Below, one piece after another: positions 34,616 through 46,300 of a stretch of 64,000 bases of DNA. A program made the position numbers and the translations under genes. Each line of letters opens with the position of its first letter. Within the stretch, counting starts at the first letter, position 1. The stretch is from Spizellomyces punctatus DAOM BR117 (lineage: Eukaryota; Chytridiomycota; Chytridiomycetes; Spizellomycetales; Spizellomycetaceae): contig NW_015971542.1 of NCBI RefSeq assembly GCF_000182565.1, positions 765,736 to 829,735 of the forward strand, given 5' to 3'. The notes below the pieces were generated by a model that was not told the DNA's origin, searched no databases, and worked only from the letters and a program-made list of their open reading frames with translations.

Positions 34616-37546
34616 ATGCTTGAAGTCATAAGCGGGGCGACGAAGCGGCACACAGGCATTCATCATCACATGCCGGCAGGTTTATCTGCGACGCAGAATA
34701 CCACTGGCGTTGCCTCTTCAACATCAAGATCCTTTTCCCCGACACGCAAATTCAGCGCACCTGCAGAACATTTTGGAACAAGCTTCCCATCCCCTCCTTC
34801 ACCAATTCGAAAATTCAGTGATGTGGAAGATGCCGGCTTGGCAACGGTGCGGGGATGGCGTGCCAGCATGCCATCCTCACCGACGACCGCGTTTCGGCGA
34901 GTGAGCGGTATGTAGTTTGTAATTTAATTAATGATTATATCAATTACATTGACACCGGATGTTTATTTTATAGAGGGCCTTCCTCTCTCTGTTGCTAGTT
35001 CACCATCATCTGCACTATCGTCCGCGCTGGCTGCCTCTGCGCCGAAATCGGACAATTCCGGGATGGGTATGGACATTTCTAGTGCTGGCCAACTCGGCCT
35101 GCGGAAGGTGTATCCTGTGGACTCTGAGCCGCTCTCGACATCACAGTGTCCGTTGCAGGCACCTAGCGAAGATTTCCTGGCAAGAATTGTTGCAGGATCC
35201 CCAGGTGTTATTAGTACTCGAGCTTCCCAGAGATCAAATGATGCGATGTGTCTCCGAGAAAGGGTACCATCCCATTCCTCTGTTGACTCTTCCGCTTCAA
35301 CGCCTCCTGTACCGATTCCGTTCTTGGGTGAGGGCATACATTCACATCGTAGTTCTTCCTCATCGAACGTGTCTCCAGCATCCAGCTGCAGGAATCTTCA
35401 TCGATATCGCAGTGATACAAACATCAGCCGGAGTCACAACACACCACGAACTCTACGAAAGTCACGACATGCGCGCTCAATGTCCTTCCATCATAGTGAC
35501 GACGAAGATGATCTTCATTGGCGAGGCTTCCGCGACTCACCGCCCTCCCTGCCTCTTGTTCCCTATAAAAATCAGGTCGGAGGACACGCCTCATTTTTGC
35601 GCTTCTCCGACAAGGCAATATGCAAACCTTTGAATGCTAGAGAAAGGGACTTTTATGAGGTGGTGGAATCTACACATCCCGAAATCAAGCCTTTTATGGC
35701 AAATTATCTGGGTGTGGTAAACGTCACTTACAGCACCGCTTCGGCTGATGCCGACTACTATGGAGTAGCAGCTGGAACACCTGTTGTCATTTTGGAGGAG
35801 AACAAACACATTCTTCTGGATGATCATCATGACAATCCTGACTCGATGAACACCTCGGAGGAATCTGTTAACAGCATTCCCCCTTATAGTAAGCGACTTC
35901 AGCAACAAGTGTTCAAAGATGCTTTGTCCCCCCAGAGTTTGAGAGCCCGTTTCGCCCAGCTCAAGACCGCTATTGGCGCTATGAAACGACGGCATTCGAT
36001 CACTGGTACGGAGCGACCTGAAACCGATGATGCTGTTAAGCAGAGTGGGTTGAAGTGTCAGCAGGGACCTTGGTATTCGATGGATAACGTGGCACACGAT
36101 TCCTCGCCTTCAGATCCTGCAGTCTCCATTCCACCATCTGCCAACAATTTGGAAACTTCTGATGCTCCCTCGGATTCTTTGGCTCCCATTTTCCAAATGT
36201 CTGACGACGAAGAGGATAAGGCTCCGGACGCCCATCCAAAACGAGATTCTTCCAACCCCCGTCACCACCCGACCCCACCTACACGTCTTACTCGATCTCC
36301 ATCAACGCCAGTAAGATGCATAGCCTCCGAATATCACGACGAAGGAGCAAATGCATCAGATGCGGACCAAGTTCCAGCGTCCGTGACTTACAATCCATGG
36401 TCACTTCACCTTTACCATACAGCTATGTCCAAGCTGGCCGAATGTGATAACGAAGAGCGAAGAACGCATCAATTTTTGCTGCTGGAAGACTTGACGCAGG
36501 GCTTACGGTTTCCATGCATTTTGGACCTTAAGATGGGAAGTCGTCAACACGGTGTGTATGCCACACCGGAAAAGCGGATATCACAGGAGAAGAAATGCGA
36601 GAAGAGTACCAGTAAGAAGCTTGGTGTGAGAATTTGTGGCATGCAGGTACGTCAATGGAGTGTGCGCATTTCGGTATCCCCATATACTGACTTTGTATTT
36701 CTGCAGGTGTATAAGGTGAACACGGGAACCTTTACATATCTGGACAAGTACATTGGACGTCAAATCAACATGTCCAATTTCAAACAGTCCCTTTTATCTT
36801 TCCTCGATAACGGAGAAAAGTACCTGGTCGGTTACATTCCAAAAATGTTGGAGAGACTTAAGGACCTGCATAGGGTAGTCTCGAAAATGCCATCGTACCG
36901 TTTTTACGCTAGTAGTCTCCTGATCTTGTATGATGGAGCATGGGCGCAAGATTGTGACGGGCAGGACCGGGCAAGCGTTCAATTGTCCCCTAGCAGCGCT
37001 GACGAAGGCACGGAGAGGGATCCATTGGACCCAACACCTCGCGAGGTCAATATGAAGATGATTGATTTTGCAAATTGTGTAGCGAATGCACACACTCTGC
37101 GGCGATTGGATGATTCTGAAACTGTGACGGACGACGGGCACCGCACACACCCCGTTCCCTTCCCACCTACCACAAAAGGGCCGGACAATGGCTATATGCT
37201 CGGATTACGTACTTTGATTCGCAGTTTTGAGGAACTGTACCGGGAGTTGGGGGGAGGTGGGCCTTACGTTGACGCGAATGGGCACGTCTCCAAAAGCGCG
37301 TTGACCGCCAGTCAGCGGATGAACGTTGGCGGATTCACCGAATCCAGCGATTTGCTGTCTCCTTCACCTCTTCTTTTGGCGGGGAGCGCTCCGACTGCTG
37401 GAGCTAATTCTGAGGTGCGAGGGCACAATACACCTTTTGTAGTCATGAGGTATAAGGATGGAACTAGTGCTGGGGCTCTTGAGGCAACAACAAAGGAAGA
37501 GCAGGGCGAGGGAGTAGGTCACGCATCGTCGCTACCCCTTTGTTGA
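34616..37546 (+). CDS. KCS1: Inositol hexakisphosphate kinase (KCS1-like)
   Basis: Three exons: 34616-34907, 34974-36646, 36707-37546, about 934 residues. The enzyme makes inositol pyrophosphates (5-PP-IP5, EC 2.7.4.21), which control phosphate homeostasis and stress signalling. The first 310 residues are disordered and Ser-rich. The inositol polyphosphate kinase fold then follows: VGGHASFLRFSDKAICKPLN, FYEVVESTHPEIKPFMANYL, PVVILEE, FLLLEDLTQGLRFPCILDLK with the PxxxDxKxG signature, SKKLGVRICGMQVYKVNTG, LVGYIPKMLERLKDL, SSLLILYDG and KMIDFANC near the metal site. A 170-residue acidic insertion sits between the lobes. Intron 2 (60 bases) is in frame and stop-free, so retention would add 20 residues. 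ATG 34670 is an alternative start. Confidence 0.93.
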
Positions 37547-37934
37547 CATATTGGAGAAGGGTGGCTAGGAAAAGGATCAAGTCGCATAGGGTTAAGGCGG
37601 ACTGGATTTTCTCTTCCAATCTTTTTTTTTTTCATGTAATTGTCTTTGTTGTGGATTATTGCTTTATATATTTTTCTGATTTTGTGTCAAGTTGACAATC
37701 TTTGTTGGCATTCAATATCCTGTCCTAATGATAATATGATGTGGCATCCAAACGATATTGCTTGGGGAGGTCGCGCTGCTAAGCCACGCCATCTACTGGG
37801 GCGGGGAAATTGTCTGTTGAGGACCTGTAGATCTACTCTTCTTGCCGCGATCTCTAGCGGTTTGCCGTGTACCCATCTTGTGAGAGAATAGCCACGGTCA
37901 TCCTTCATATGGTATTTTGAGAGCGATAGGAATC
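37547..37934. other. Gap between KCS1 and RUSF1
   Basis: About 390 bases with a T-run at 37622-37632 and AT-rich sequence downstream of the KCS1 stop. No gene seen. Confidence 0.4.
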
Positions 37935-39581
37935 ATGTCTCGTCTTCTCTCCCTCTCGAAACCGTGTTCCTTGCGCTGGCGAGCTCAGCAATCACCTCGG
38001 CCATGGCGTCCGCACATCCTCAGTTACTCAACGAATCAGAAGGACAATGGACCATCCTTATCAAAGCCACTATTAGTTCGGCAACGAGTACATCGAGGTG
38101 AAAATACGGTTTGGACTGTCATGCAGATGCAGTCTCCCGCGTTCGTTGAACCTAGTGAGACTCTCTCACAACGCGGCTGGACCGTCGACCGACAAGTTAT
38201 AAATCATCAAGTAAATGCATCAACTGGCGCACACGTTGCATCAGCATCAACAGCGGTAAAGTTGTCCTCTCCCCGTTCCATTGCCAATTTCTTGGTTTCG
38301 CAAGTCCGCGATAAATTGGCGATGGGATTCTTACCGAAAGGCTATCCGCATTCTGTGACGCCGGATTATACGCCCTATACCATTTATTCGTTCCTGCATT
38401 CAGTGTCTGGTACTCTGACAGGTACGCTATCAACGCAGGCCCTTTTGCACGCGCTAGGAATGGGTGCAGCAGCGGCCGCCGGTTTGGCTGCCACAACGAA
38501 CTGGATTATAAAGGACGGCTTTGGTCTTTTGGGTGGTGTCATATATGCGGGGGCGACCGCCAATCGCTTCGATTCTAGTCCGAAGCGATACCGATTTCTA
38601 GCTGCTGTAGCGATTCAGGTGGCGACACTTGCCGAGCTGCTGACTCCCCTCTTCCCGCACTTGTTTGTACCTATGGCCAGTGTATCAAATATCTGCAAGA
38701 ACATTGGATGGCTGGCTGCGAGTGCTACACGTGCATCCATGCACAAGGGTTTCAGCAAGGAAGATAATTTGGGAGATGTCACTGCAAAAGCCGGAGCACA
38801 AGCTACGACAGCTGGTTTGCTCGGAACGGGCGGCGGTATTTTGCTGAGCTGGGCATTTGGAACAGCACCAATGAGCCTGATGACTATCTTTGTTCCTCTT
38901 TGTGCGGCAAACATGTGGTTTGCCTATCGAGCAAACGAAGCTGTCGTGACACGATCCATTAATTTAGAGCGGTGCGAGTTAATCATGCACGATCGAGTAC
39001 GACATGCTTTGAACGGACATGATGCACCTCCACCACGTTTGCCGACCCCAGAGCACATTTCCGCGCAAGAGCACTTTATTTTCCCATATCGCTCCATCTT
39101 TTCCACACCGCTGTCACTCGAGCCGTCCCTTCAGCGCCGTCTCAATTCCCTCTCAAGTCCATTAAACTGGCAAGCATTTCTTTCGGGAAGTATGTTTGGG
39201 TCACCTGGGCACAAAGAGGAATACCGGGTTCTTATTGTTCCAGGTCCTACTGGCGGCAAGAAGCAGCACAGTATATGGACGCGCTTCACATCTACCGCAC
39301 CTTCCAATTCTGGAGTACACGTCTGCTGCTGGTACACCGAAAACGCGAAATCCGAAGATATGCTCAAAGGGTTTTATCATGCATGTGTCCTTCGAATGCT
39401 ATGCGAGTCCAGGACGGATATGTCGGAAGAAACTCGCATGCACCTCGTACGACAGGGCTACGAAGTGGTAGAGCGATCGTTTGGGGACTTGATGGAGAGC
39501 CTTAGAGCGGAGGGATGGGAATTGTCGCACACGCATTTGGGTGATAGAAACGCAAGAATTGACGTTGGCCATTCAACGTAG
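37935..39581 (+). CDS. RUSF1: RUS (root UVB sensitive, DUF647) family protein
   Basis: Single exon, 548 residues, from the first real ATG at 37935. The N-terminus MSRLLSLSKPCSLRWRAQ continuing to SYST looks like a mitochondrial presequence. The DUF647 core is clear: FLPKGYPHSVTPDYTPYTIY, FLHSVSGTLTGTLSTQALLH, AATTNWIIKDGFGLLGGVIY, SNICKNIGWLAASATRASMH, NLGDVTAKAGAQATTAGLLG. In plants RUS1/RUS2 act in light and auxin responses and vitamin B6 handling, and animals have one homologue. The biochemical function is unknown. The neighbouring PLPBP also concerns vitamin B6, perhaps by chance. The C-terminal 170 residues have the usual alpha/beta extension. Confidence 0.93.
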   Translation: MSRLLSLSKPCSLRWRAQQSPRPWRPHILSYSTNQKDNGPSLSKPLLVRQRVHRGENTVWTVMQMQSPAFVEPSETLSQRGWTVDRQVINHQVNASTGAHVASASTAVKLSSPRSIANFLVSQVRDKLAMGFLPKGYPHSVTPDYTPYTIYSFLHSVSGTLTGTLSTQALLHALGMGAAAAAGLAATTNWIIKDGFGLLGGVIYAGATANRFDSSPKRYRFLAAVAIQVATLAELLTPLFPHLFVPMASVSNICKNIGWLAASATRASMHKGFSKEDNLGDVTAKAGAQATTAGLLGTGGGILLSWAFGTAPMSLMTIFVPLCAANMWFAYRANEAVVTRSINLERCELIMHDRVRHALNGHDAPPPRLPTPEHISAQEHFIFPYRSIFSTPLSLEPSLQRRLNSLSSPLNWQAFLSGSMFGSPGHKEEYRVLIVPGPTGGKKQHSIWTRFTSTAPSNSGVHVCCWYTENAKSEDMLKGFYHACVLRMLCESRTDMSEETRMHLVRQGYEVVERSFGDLMESLRAEGWELSHTHLGDRNARIDVGHST

Positions 39582-39778
39582 AATTTCCATAGAATCATTG
39601 AGACTCACTCACTTTTCACACCGGTGCTGAACTCTTTCCTTCTGCGACTTTGAACTGTGCAGTGGGTCGTTTTGTTTATTGGTATTCCACGTTCTTTGCC
39701 CATCATCCTGCATATCAAAAACGACTTTTGGTCGCCGATCATGTTACATAATCATGAGTCATGTAGCGAAATCCCCTC

Positions 39779-40653
39779 ATGTCAAAAGGTTTGTTATTCA
39801 CTTGCCATGAAAGTATTCCAATGCCTCGTAGATCCCATAAAGGACTCGCACAAATCTGCTTTCTACCAACCGATCCGCCCTGGTTCCAAGCCCACCTCAT
39901 AACGTCAGACTCTTCCTCCCTTTCCATTCTCGGCACCCCAGCACCTCCAGACGCTCATCCACCGATTCACAGTTGTTGCGCTCCCACACCCTTTTGGGCG
40001 CTTCGTATCCGGGAATGGCAAAGTGATGAGGAAGCTCGATGTATTGTTCAGCAATGGGGAGGGTTTGAGTCGGATGTTGTGGAGCTGAGTAGTATTTTTG
40101 TGGGATGTGAGGGTGGACAAGAGGTTGAGGCGGATGAGGGAAGGGTGGAGTTTGTTACGAGTTTGCTAAAAGTTGAAGAGGTGAGTCAGCGAGTTTAAAA
40201 ACTGGGCATACGCTCTGGACTCTTGTTAATGTATGCGTAGGATGCAGAGAAGCACATGAAGCGGTAAAACTACAGACATGTAACATGCTTTATTTGGGTG
40301 TGCTTACGTTCAGTCCTTCTAGATACTTTCGTCAACTCACACCAACGACCAATGCGACTATATGTCTGGGTCAGATGTCTCTTGAAAATGTTAACTTTCA
40401 ACCGTGCAGTTCACATTCAGAGAGCGATGATATACCGGGAACCGTGGACGATGAAGATGAAAGCCATACTGAGTGTTCTATGGATGAGAGCAGGCATAAT
40501 TCCGATGACAACAACCGAGGATGGTCAGATCGTGAAGGATTTGACAAAAACGACATGCTCAATGCCAACTCTGACGACAATGATGCAGACAAGAGCGATA
40601 CGGATCACTCATTAGCCCGACCAATGTGGAATGAGCTGGATGCCCAATTTTAA
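39779..40653 (+). CDS. Orphan protein with acidic Asp/Ser-rich tail
   Basis: Three exons: 39779-40180, 40241-40263, 40314-40653, 254 residues; all joins are in frame through good donors and acceptors. The N-terminal 150 residues look globular (CFLPTDPPWFQAHLI, PFWALRIREWQSDEE, VEFVTSLLKVEEDAEKHMKR, PSRYFRQLTPTT). The C-terminal 85 are highly acidic (VDDEDESHTE, NSDDNDADKSDTD). An alternative start is ATG 39821. I do not recognise a family. The layout (small folded part plus acidic tail) is common in chromatin or repair accessory proteins, but no function is proposed. The middle exon of 23 bases is short. Confidence 0.55.
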
Positions 40654-40884
40654 AACATCAAATACATTGCCTGAAATCTCTTGCAGCACGTCTTACCGAC
40701 AAAGGTGGAGATAACGGCAGTTGCAATTGAAGAATGCAGGAAGTGCACGAATTTTTATTATTTTTTTCAATGCACCTGTCGCCCTTGTGCACCCGTCACT
40801 TGCGCTAGTCATCGCCATGTGTGCATGCCCGCATTCGCACATTCAGTCCTTCTGTTAGTTCCATTTTACACCCAATTATAGTGT

Positions 40885-42624
40885 TCATTTTGGTCCCTGC
40901 GGATACACGTTACCGCCAACGCCCCCCATTGGCATCGTGGGGTTAACCGGACTAGTACCCATATACGACACATATGGGTTAGAAGGGAAACCGTAACCAC
41001 CAGGCTGGAACATGGGCGAAAACATCCCGCCTCCACCCATCAACGGCGAGCTCAACTGCGGTGCTATAGCCATGATCTTGAATTGTATGGTCAGACCTCG
41101 AATCATACCAACGTATAATCCAATCTCGGGGGGTGGAGGAACGTGGTTTCCGTATTTCTTCTCCATTTCCCCACGGAAGGGCCGCAGAATTTCCTCCAAC
41201 TGCGTGCGGTATTCATCGGGGATGGTCTTGAACAAGTCGTCCCAACATTCGGCGCTTGCTTGAACAGCTGATGGTGATCTTGGAGGAAAGAAATTGGACG
41301 GGATGGGTGCTGAGAGACAGATGGTCAGATAATGCCGAATACAGCGACATTTGAAAGATTTCAACACATACTTGCTACATAAAAGTTGCGAACAGAGTAA
41401 ATTTTGTTCCCAATTTCTATGATTGGCGGGGGAATCGGCGGAGCGGGCATTTGAGCGTGGACAGTGCCCGTGGGCACTCCTTGCAAGTGCCTCTCATCAG
41501 GTTCTGCGGCCAGGGCAGAACTTTTCTCCTGGCTATCCTGGAGCCTGACGTGCGGCAGACGTTGCTGGACTTGATCAAATTGTCCGGCTGCTTGCTTGTC
41601 TTGCAGCATGCGATCCGTTCTTTTTTGTTGCGATGTCTCAGGAGTTGCAGGTGTCGCAGAGCTAAGATCCAGCATTGATCGCTTTCCTTTGTCCAATTTT
41701 GTTTCCAGCGCGAGTTCATCAGTAGGACTTAATTTTGACAAGTCCAAATCAACCTCATCTTCATCTTGGGGACTTAATTTTGACAAGTCCAAATCAGCCA
41801 AATCTTGGGAATTCAAAGCTGCGTCTTTGCCAGTCGTGGCGTTACGCGCTTGCACCTGGGATTGCGGCTCCACTTGCACTCTGCGCGTACTTTGCTCTGG
41901 CGATGCCGCCTTCTCTTTCAGACTCGGGATGCTCTGATCCAAAGTGGGTTTCTTTCCCTTCTCAAAATTTGATTTCAGCGCCGCTTCATCATTCATAGTT
42001 AACTTGGTTAGATCCAAATCAACCTCCGGGGAATTCCAAACTGTATAACATGAATTCTGTTAGTCACAGTTCTATGCGCTCCCATTCGCTTTTGACCAGT
42101 CGGACCTTGCTGTTGGGATAGTTCTTCCTTAATAACCTTACGGGTATCCTTTTGTTGGGCCATGTGCATTAAATCTGCATACTGCAAAGTGTTACGATGT
42201 TACTTGGGGATCAAGCGAATGTTCAAATGTTTAAAAACAGCTGTGGCGGAAAGCAACTCACGGTCATGCCCCCATGATCGGTAAGGGAAATGTCAAGTTT
42301 TGGCGCTTTGCCAGGGATTCTGTCAGCTATAATGTCAAACTCCTCAGCTCTCATGTAGACCTTGCCATGGGTTCTTGCGTATTCGTTCGAGTTGAAGGTA
42401 GCTCCCTCTTGAATGCCAGTGCCAGGACTGGAAGTGGAGTCACTTCTTTTGGGCCGAGTGGACGACCCTTTTGTTGGAGTTCCAGCTACACGAAAAGCCA
42501 GATCCGGGGGGCCCAATGGCACACCACTCTTGCTCGGCAAAAGAGGTATTTTGATTGGTCTTGCAGACCGCACATTGTCGTCTTTTGACTGGGACACTTC
42601 TTCCCATGCATGTGGTTTGTTCAT
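40885..42624 (-). CDS. Orphan protein with DLDLSKLS repeats
   Basis: Four exons: 42262-42624, 42106-42181, 41372-42040, 40885-41309, 510 residues. Order of parts: a Ser/Pro-rich N-terminus, a short helical piece (YADLMHMAQQKDTRKVIKEE), a region with three copies of DLDL(S/T)KL(S/T) where two copies extend about 30 residues, a Gln-rich linker, a conserved-looking domain (WDDLFKTIPDEYRTQLEEIL, KKYGNHVPPPPEIGLYVGMI, RGLTIQFKIMAIAPQ) and a Gly/Pro/Met-rich tail. The second and third repeats are 45 bases apart at 41725-41800 and nearly identical in DNA, so the duplication is recent. Family unknown. Confidence 0.6.
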
Positions 42625-43315
42625 GGCGATCTTGTGCTACTAATAAGCTAACACATACCGATTAAGTCTTTCTCGCTTTACACGGAGCTCTCAGACGCAC
42701 AACAAAAGGCCAGCATGGATAGAGAGCAATGCATTATGTCGCCTATTGCGAATTGAGAGTTTAGCTTACCTCGTAGTGGAGGACAAAAGGGTTGCCACGA
42801 ACGTACAACCGTCAGCAGGATAAACGAAACCTGCACCAGGAGACGAACGGGCAGGTGAAAACGTTAGCCTGATGAAGTAGAAGCATTTGCAAAAGCACCT
42901 CGTCCTCAACTATTTACCAACCCAAAGAAATAAGGCTTCCGGCGCAAGTTCTTGGGAGCGTGGGAACTTTTCCAGACTTTGGAGCTGTCAAAGACCCCAG
43001 GATGAGTAAGCAAGTGGCACAGTCATACACCCTTAAAAACGATGAAGACGACTGAATTTTGATCATTCGGCAGGAATTTTCTAGCATTTCAATATGCTAC
43101 GAACGTAACTGCATTGGTGCACAATATCTGGAACACGCATGCTTATGTATTAGTGCTATCGCCGTCGTTGGGGTTTGGGGATAAAGATATGATCGGTTTG
43201 CTTACTCATCAAAGCAAGACGCGTAGAGCCGGGCGGGTTGGTAAAGTGAGCACGAAATCCATAGTCCTAATATATTGCAAAGTATTATGATACAATGATA
43301 TGTAATATGTAAATG
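42625..43315. other. Gap between BLTP2 3' end and orphan gene start
   Basis: 690 bases with no supported coding exon. Serves as upstream region of the minus-strand orphan gene ending at 40885. Confidence 0.4.
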
Positions 43316-46300
43316 TCATTCCAAGTTATCCTCAAGTAGTCCCGATGATTCAACATCAAAGAGCACTTCATTGTCAGGTTGTTTCTGCTTACGATCCTTC
43401 TTTCCTTTGAATAGAGATGGCTTCATCATTGAAGGGCGCGGAGGGTGAGCTGGAGCTACTTGCAAAGTTTCGCTTTCTGATGGAAGGTTATGCTTGCGCT
43501 TCTGGAAAAGTTTCTCCCGAACTAAAGCTCCAGTATTGGCTAGGACAGCACGGAGAGCCTCTACGTGAGAGCATTGATGAATATGATGCTCTTTGTACGG
43601 AAACGAAATTACCAAGTGTGCACCTCGTTTAACGGCATCAAGAAAATCCAACCATGTCCAGGTCTTATTCCGAAACTCGAGGGTTGGCATTCTGAAAGCG
43701 AACATGTACAGATCTTCAATGTTTTTTTCTTTCGAACCCTAATTTACGACTTAGTCTTATTTCCAACACAGGACAGAAAAGATAACGAACGCACCCGGTA
43801 ACTCAGGCAATGCTGTCCACCAGGCATCTTAATGTAAATGAAGGAGCGATTTTCGGATGCACGGGCTTGCATTTGCTTGAGCTCATTGACTTTATGCTCT
43901 GTCTGCGTCACTTTCAAAGCCAAGTCTTCGCGCGAATCACTCCGGTTGCTTCCTCCTCGTTGATGCCCGTAACTAGAAAAGGCGCCAGTTTTGAATTTTC
44001 GGCGTCGTTCAAAGGTGGGTGACGCTTCGTTCTCGGATGCAGAGCCGTGTTTGCTGCTCGTTATCGATGCGATATCCTCTATGGCGCCAGACGAATGTCG
44101 GGAAGACTCAGAAGCATTCGACCGGATACTTCGCACGGTCAGCTGCTCTGGATCAACCTTAAAGCTCTTTCTCGAACTCCTATCCTCCGTATTACTGAGA
44201 GCACCATTGTCCTTTGCTTCAGCCCGAGCCCTTTTCTCGGGAAACAGATAGTAGACGATTTGTTTGGCCATATCGTATGTCACCTGAATCAGTAAGGGGA
44301 AAATATTGACTTCGAAATGGTCCACAACTTTGATTCCAGCGACAGGAGCCATCTCGCGCCAGTATACTCGCAACATTTTATGACGCGTAAAATCAACGTC
44401 ACGCTTGTCCGGGTTGTAAGCGGCGATCACTTCTTTGAAGGCGTTTGGTGTTGTCATTTGATTCTCTACATGAACCTGATCGATATGCAAAGTATTTATG
44501 CTTGATTGATCTTCGTGTTGAATCCAGGTAAACTGTGCAACGTCCAGCGTCCACTGACACATAGGGGAGTTATCGTCCGCTAACATGCACCAGACAACCT
44601 TATCGACCGATACAAATGTCTGCCAAGATATAGCCACTGATTTGCGCTTTTGCTGCAAAATTTGCAGTGTTTTCAGAGCATTCACAATGACAATGAGCTC
44701 GTCTTGATGGTGAACCAGGTGACGTTGCAATTCCAAATTGCGGACCGCTAGTGCGCTTTCGTTTGGAGACTGTTTATCAGGCGTTGGAACTCCCCAACGA
44801 AGTAATGCATCAGCATGCCGTATCTTTTGCTGAAGGTTAATTACCGTCTCTTGCACTTTATGCAGATCATCCATCTGCTCTAGAACAAGCATCATCTTCT
44901 TCAGGCGTTCCGTGCGCTCCCCTCGAACAGGATCTCGGTATATCAGCAGGTTTCCAATAACATCATGGATTATCATATACTGGGCAGCATTGGCAGAAAT
45001 AATAAACGTTGGGAAATTGACATGTAGAGTCTGGGTCAATTCGGGGCTGTTGATGGCTCTATCGGTCTTGAGATAGAGTGGGTTGGGCACATCTCGGTGG
45101 AAACTGGCAGAGGTGCGTTCCACCACCCTCTGAAGGTAACCAGAATGTGAAGAGTGATCGATAAGGCACTCGATCGGGACCCATACAGGCCATGGTCGTG
45201 CAGGGTCTTTAGCCGTTGCTGGATGTCGCTGCATGATGATATTGTCCAGGTCAAACTCGGGTGCCTCGTCCAGATCCGCCTTTCTCACGACAAAGAGTTG
45301 GGCATTTTGAATGCTGAGTATCGATCGCGTTTTGATAATTTGTTCGTTTCGATCACTGTACTCGTCAGGGGCTTGTGCAGAACAGGCTTGAGCATCAAGA
45401 ACGAAGACGGAACGCAGCTGCATGCTTTCGGCGGCTACCACCACCGTTTCCAAATGGCTTGGATCGTTCTTTGGTTCCGCTTCCAGGTTCACCTGTGGAT
45501 TAATAAGCTGGACGATGTAGTTACTTTCATACGTTTGATTCTCGGCAACGTAATCGGGTGAGTCGGGCTCTCTTGATGGTATATAGGCCTTTTGACTAGT
45601 AAACGCCGACGCTGAACCTCTGGTCGGGCTAGCACTGACGGATTCGTCGTCTTCGACTTCAGCTTCGTTCGGGACTGTGAAGTTTGTATCCAACTCTGAC
45701 AAAAGCTTCAAGAGCAGTTCTTGCGCCATGGATGCATTCACATTCTTGACGGCCATCGTAGACCGCTTTGATCGTGATGGTGCTGGTGCCTTTGGTATTT
45801 CGAGAAGCGGATCAGAGAGATGGTCAACCAGCTCCGCGCCTCGCTTACGGTCTGCGACAGACGACACAAGTTGACTCATAATTCTTGTCGCTGTGCTGGA
45901 CAGGCAGTACTTGACCGCTAGGCGCTTCTCTTGTAGGGCGAGCATATTGAAGATCAGGTTTCGCACTGCTTTTTTCCAAAGGAAGTTCACGTTATGAACG
46001 ATATAATGGTGTTTGAACAGCGCAGAGGGTGGTAATCGCGCATCTGTGCGACTGAGAGTGGAGAAATCAAGTCCATCTGTAGTAACAAACACATGAATTT
46101 GTGATTTGTGACGGTTCGAAACATGGCTCGAAATTACCTCCTGTGTCAATTTTCTTTTGACAGGTCCGTATATATCGCTCGATGACTACTTTCTTTTCAT
46201 GTAATACCGCCATTTTTTCTACAATGATTTGTGATTGCTATCAATAGAAATTGTAGTTAGCGCGTTTGTTGCCAACTTCCAGATATTGCAAACGGCTTAT

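Noticed and set aside
35591-36097. Minus-strand 168-codon frame inside KCS1
   Set aside because: Antisense to a long conserved coding exon.
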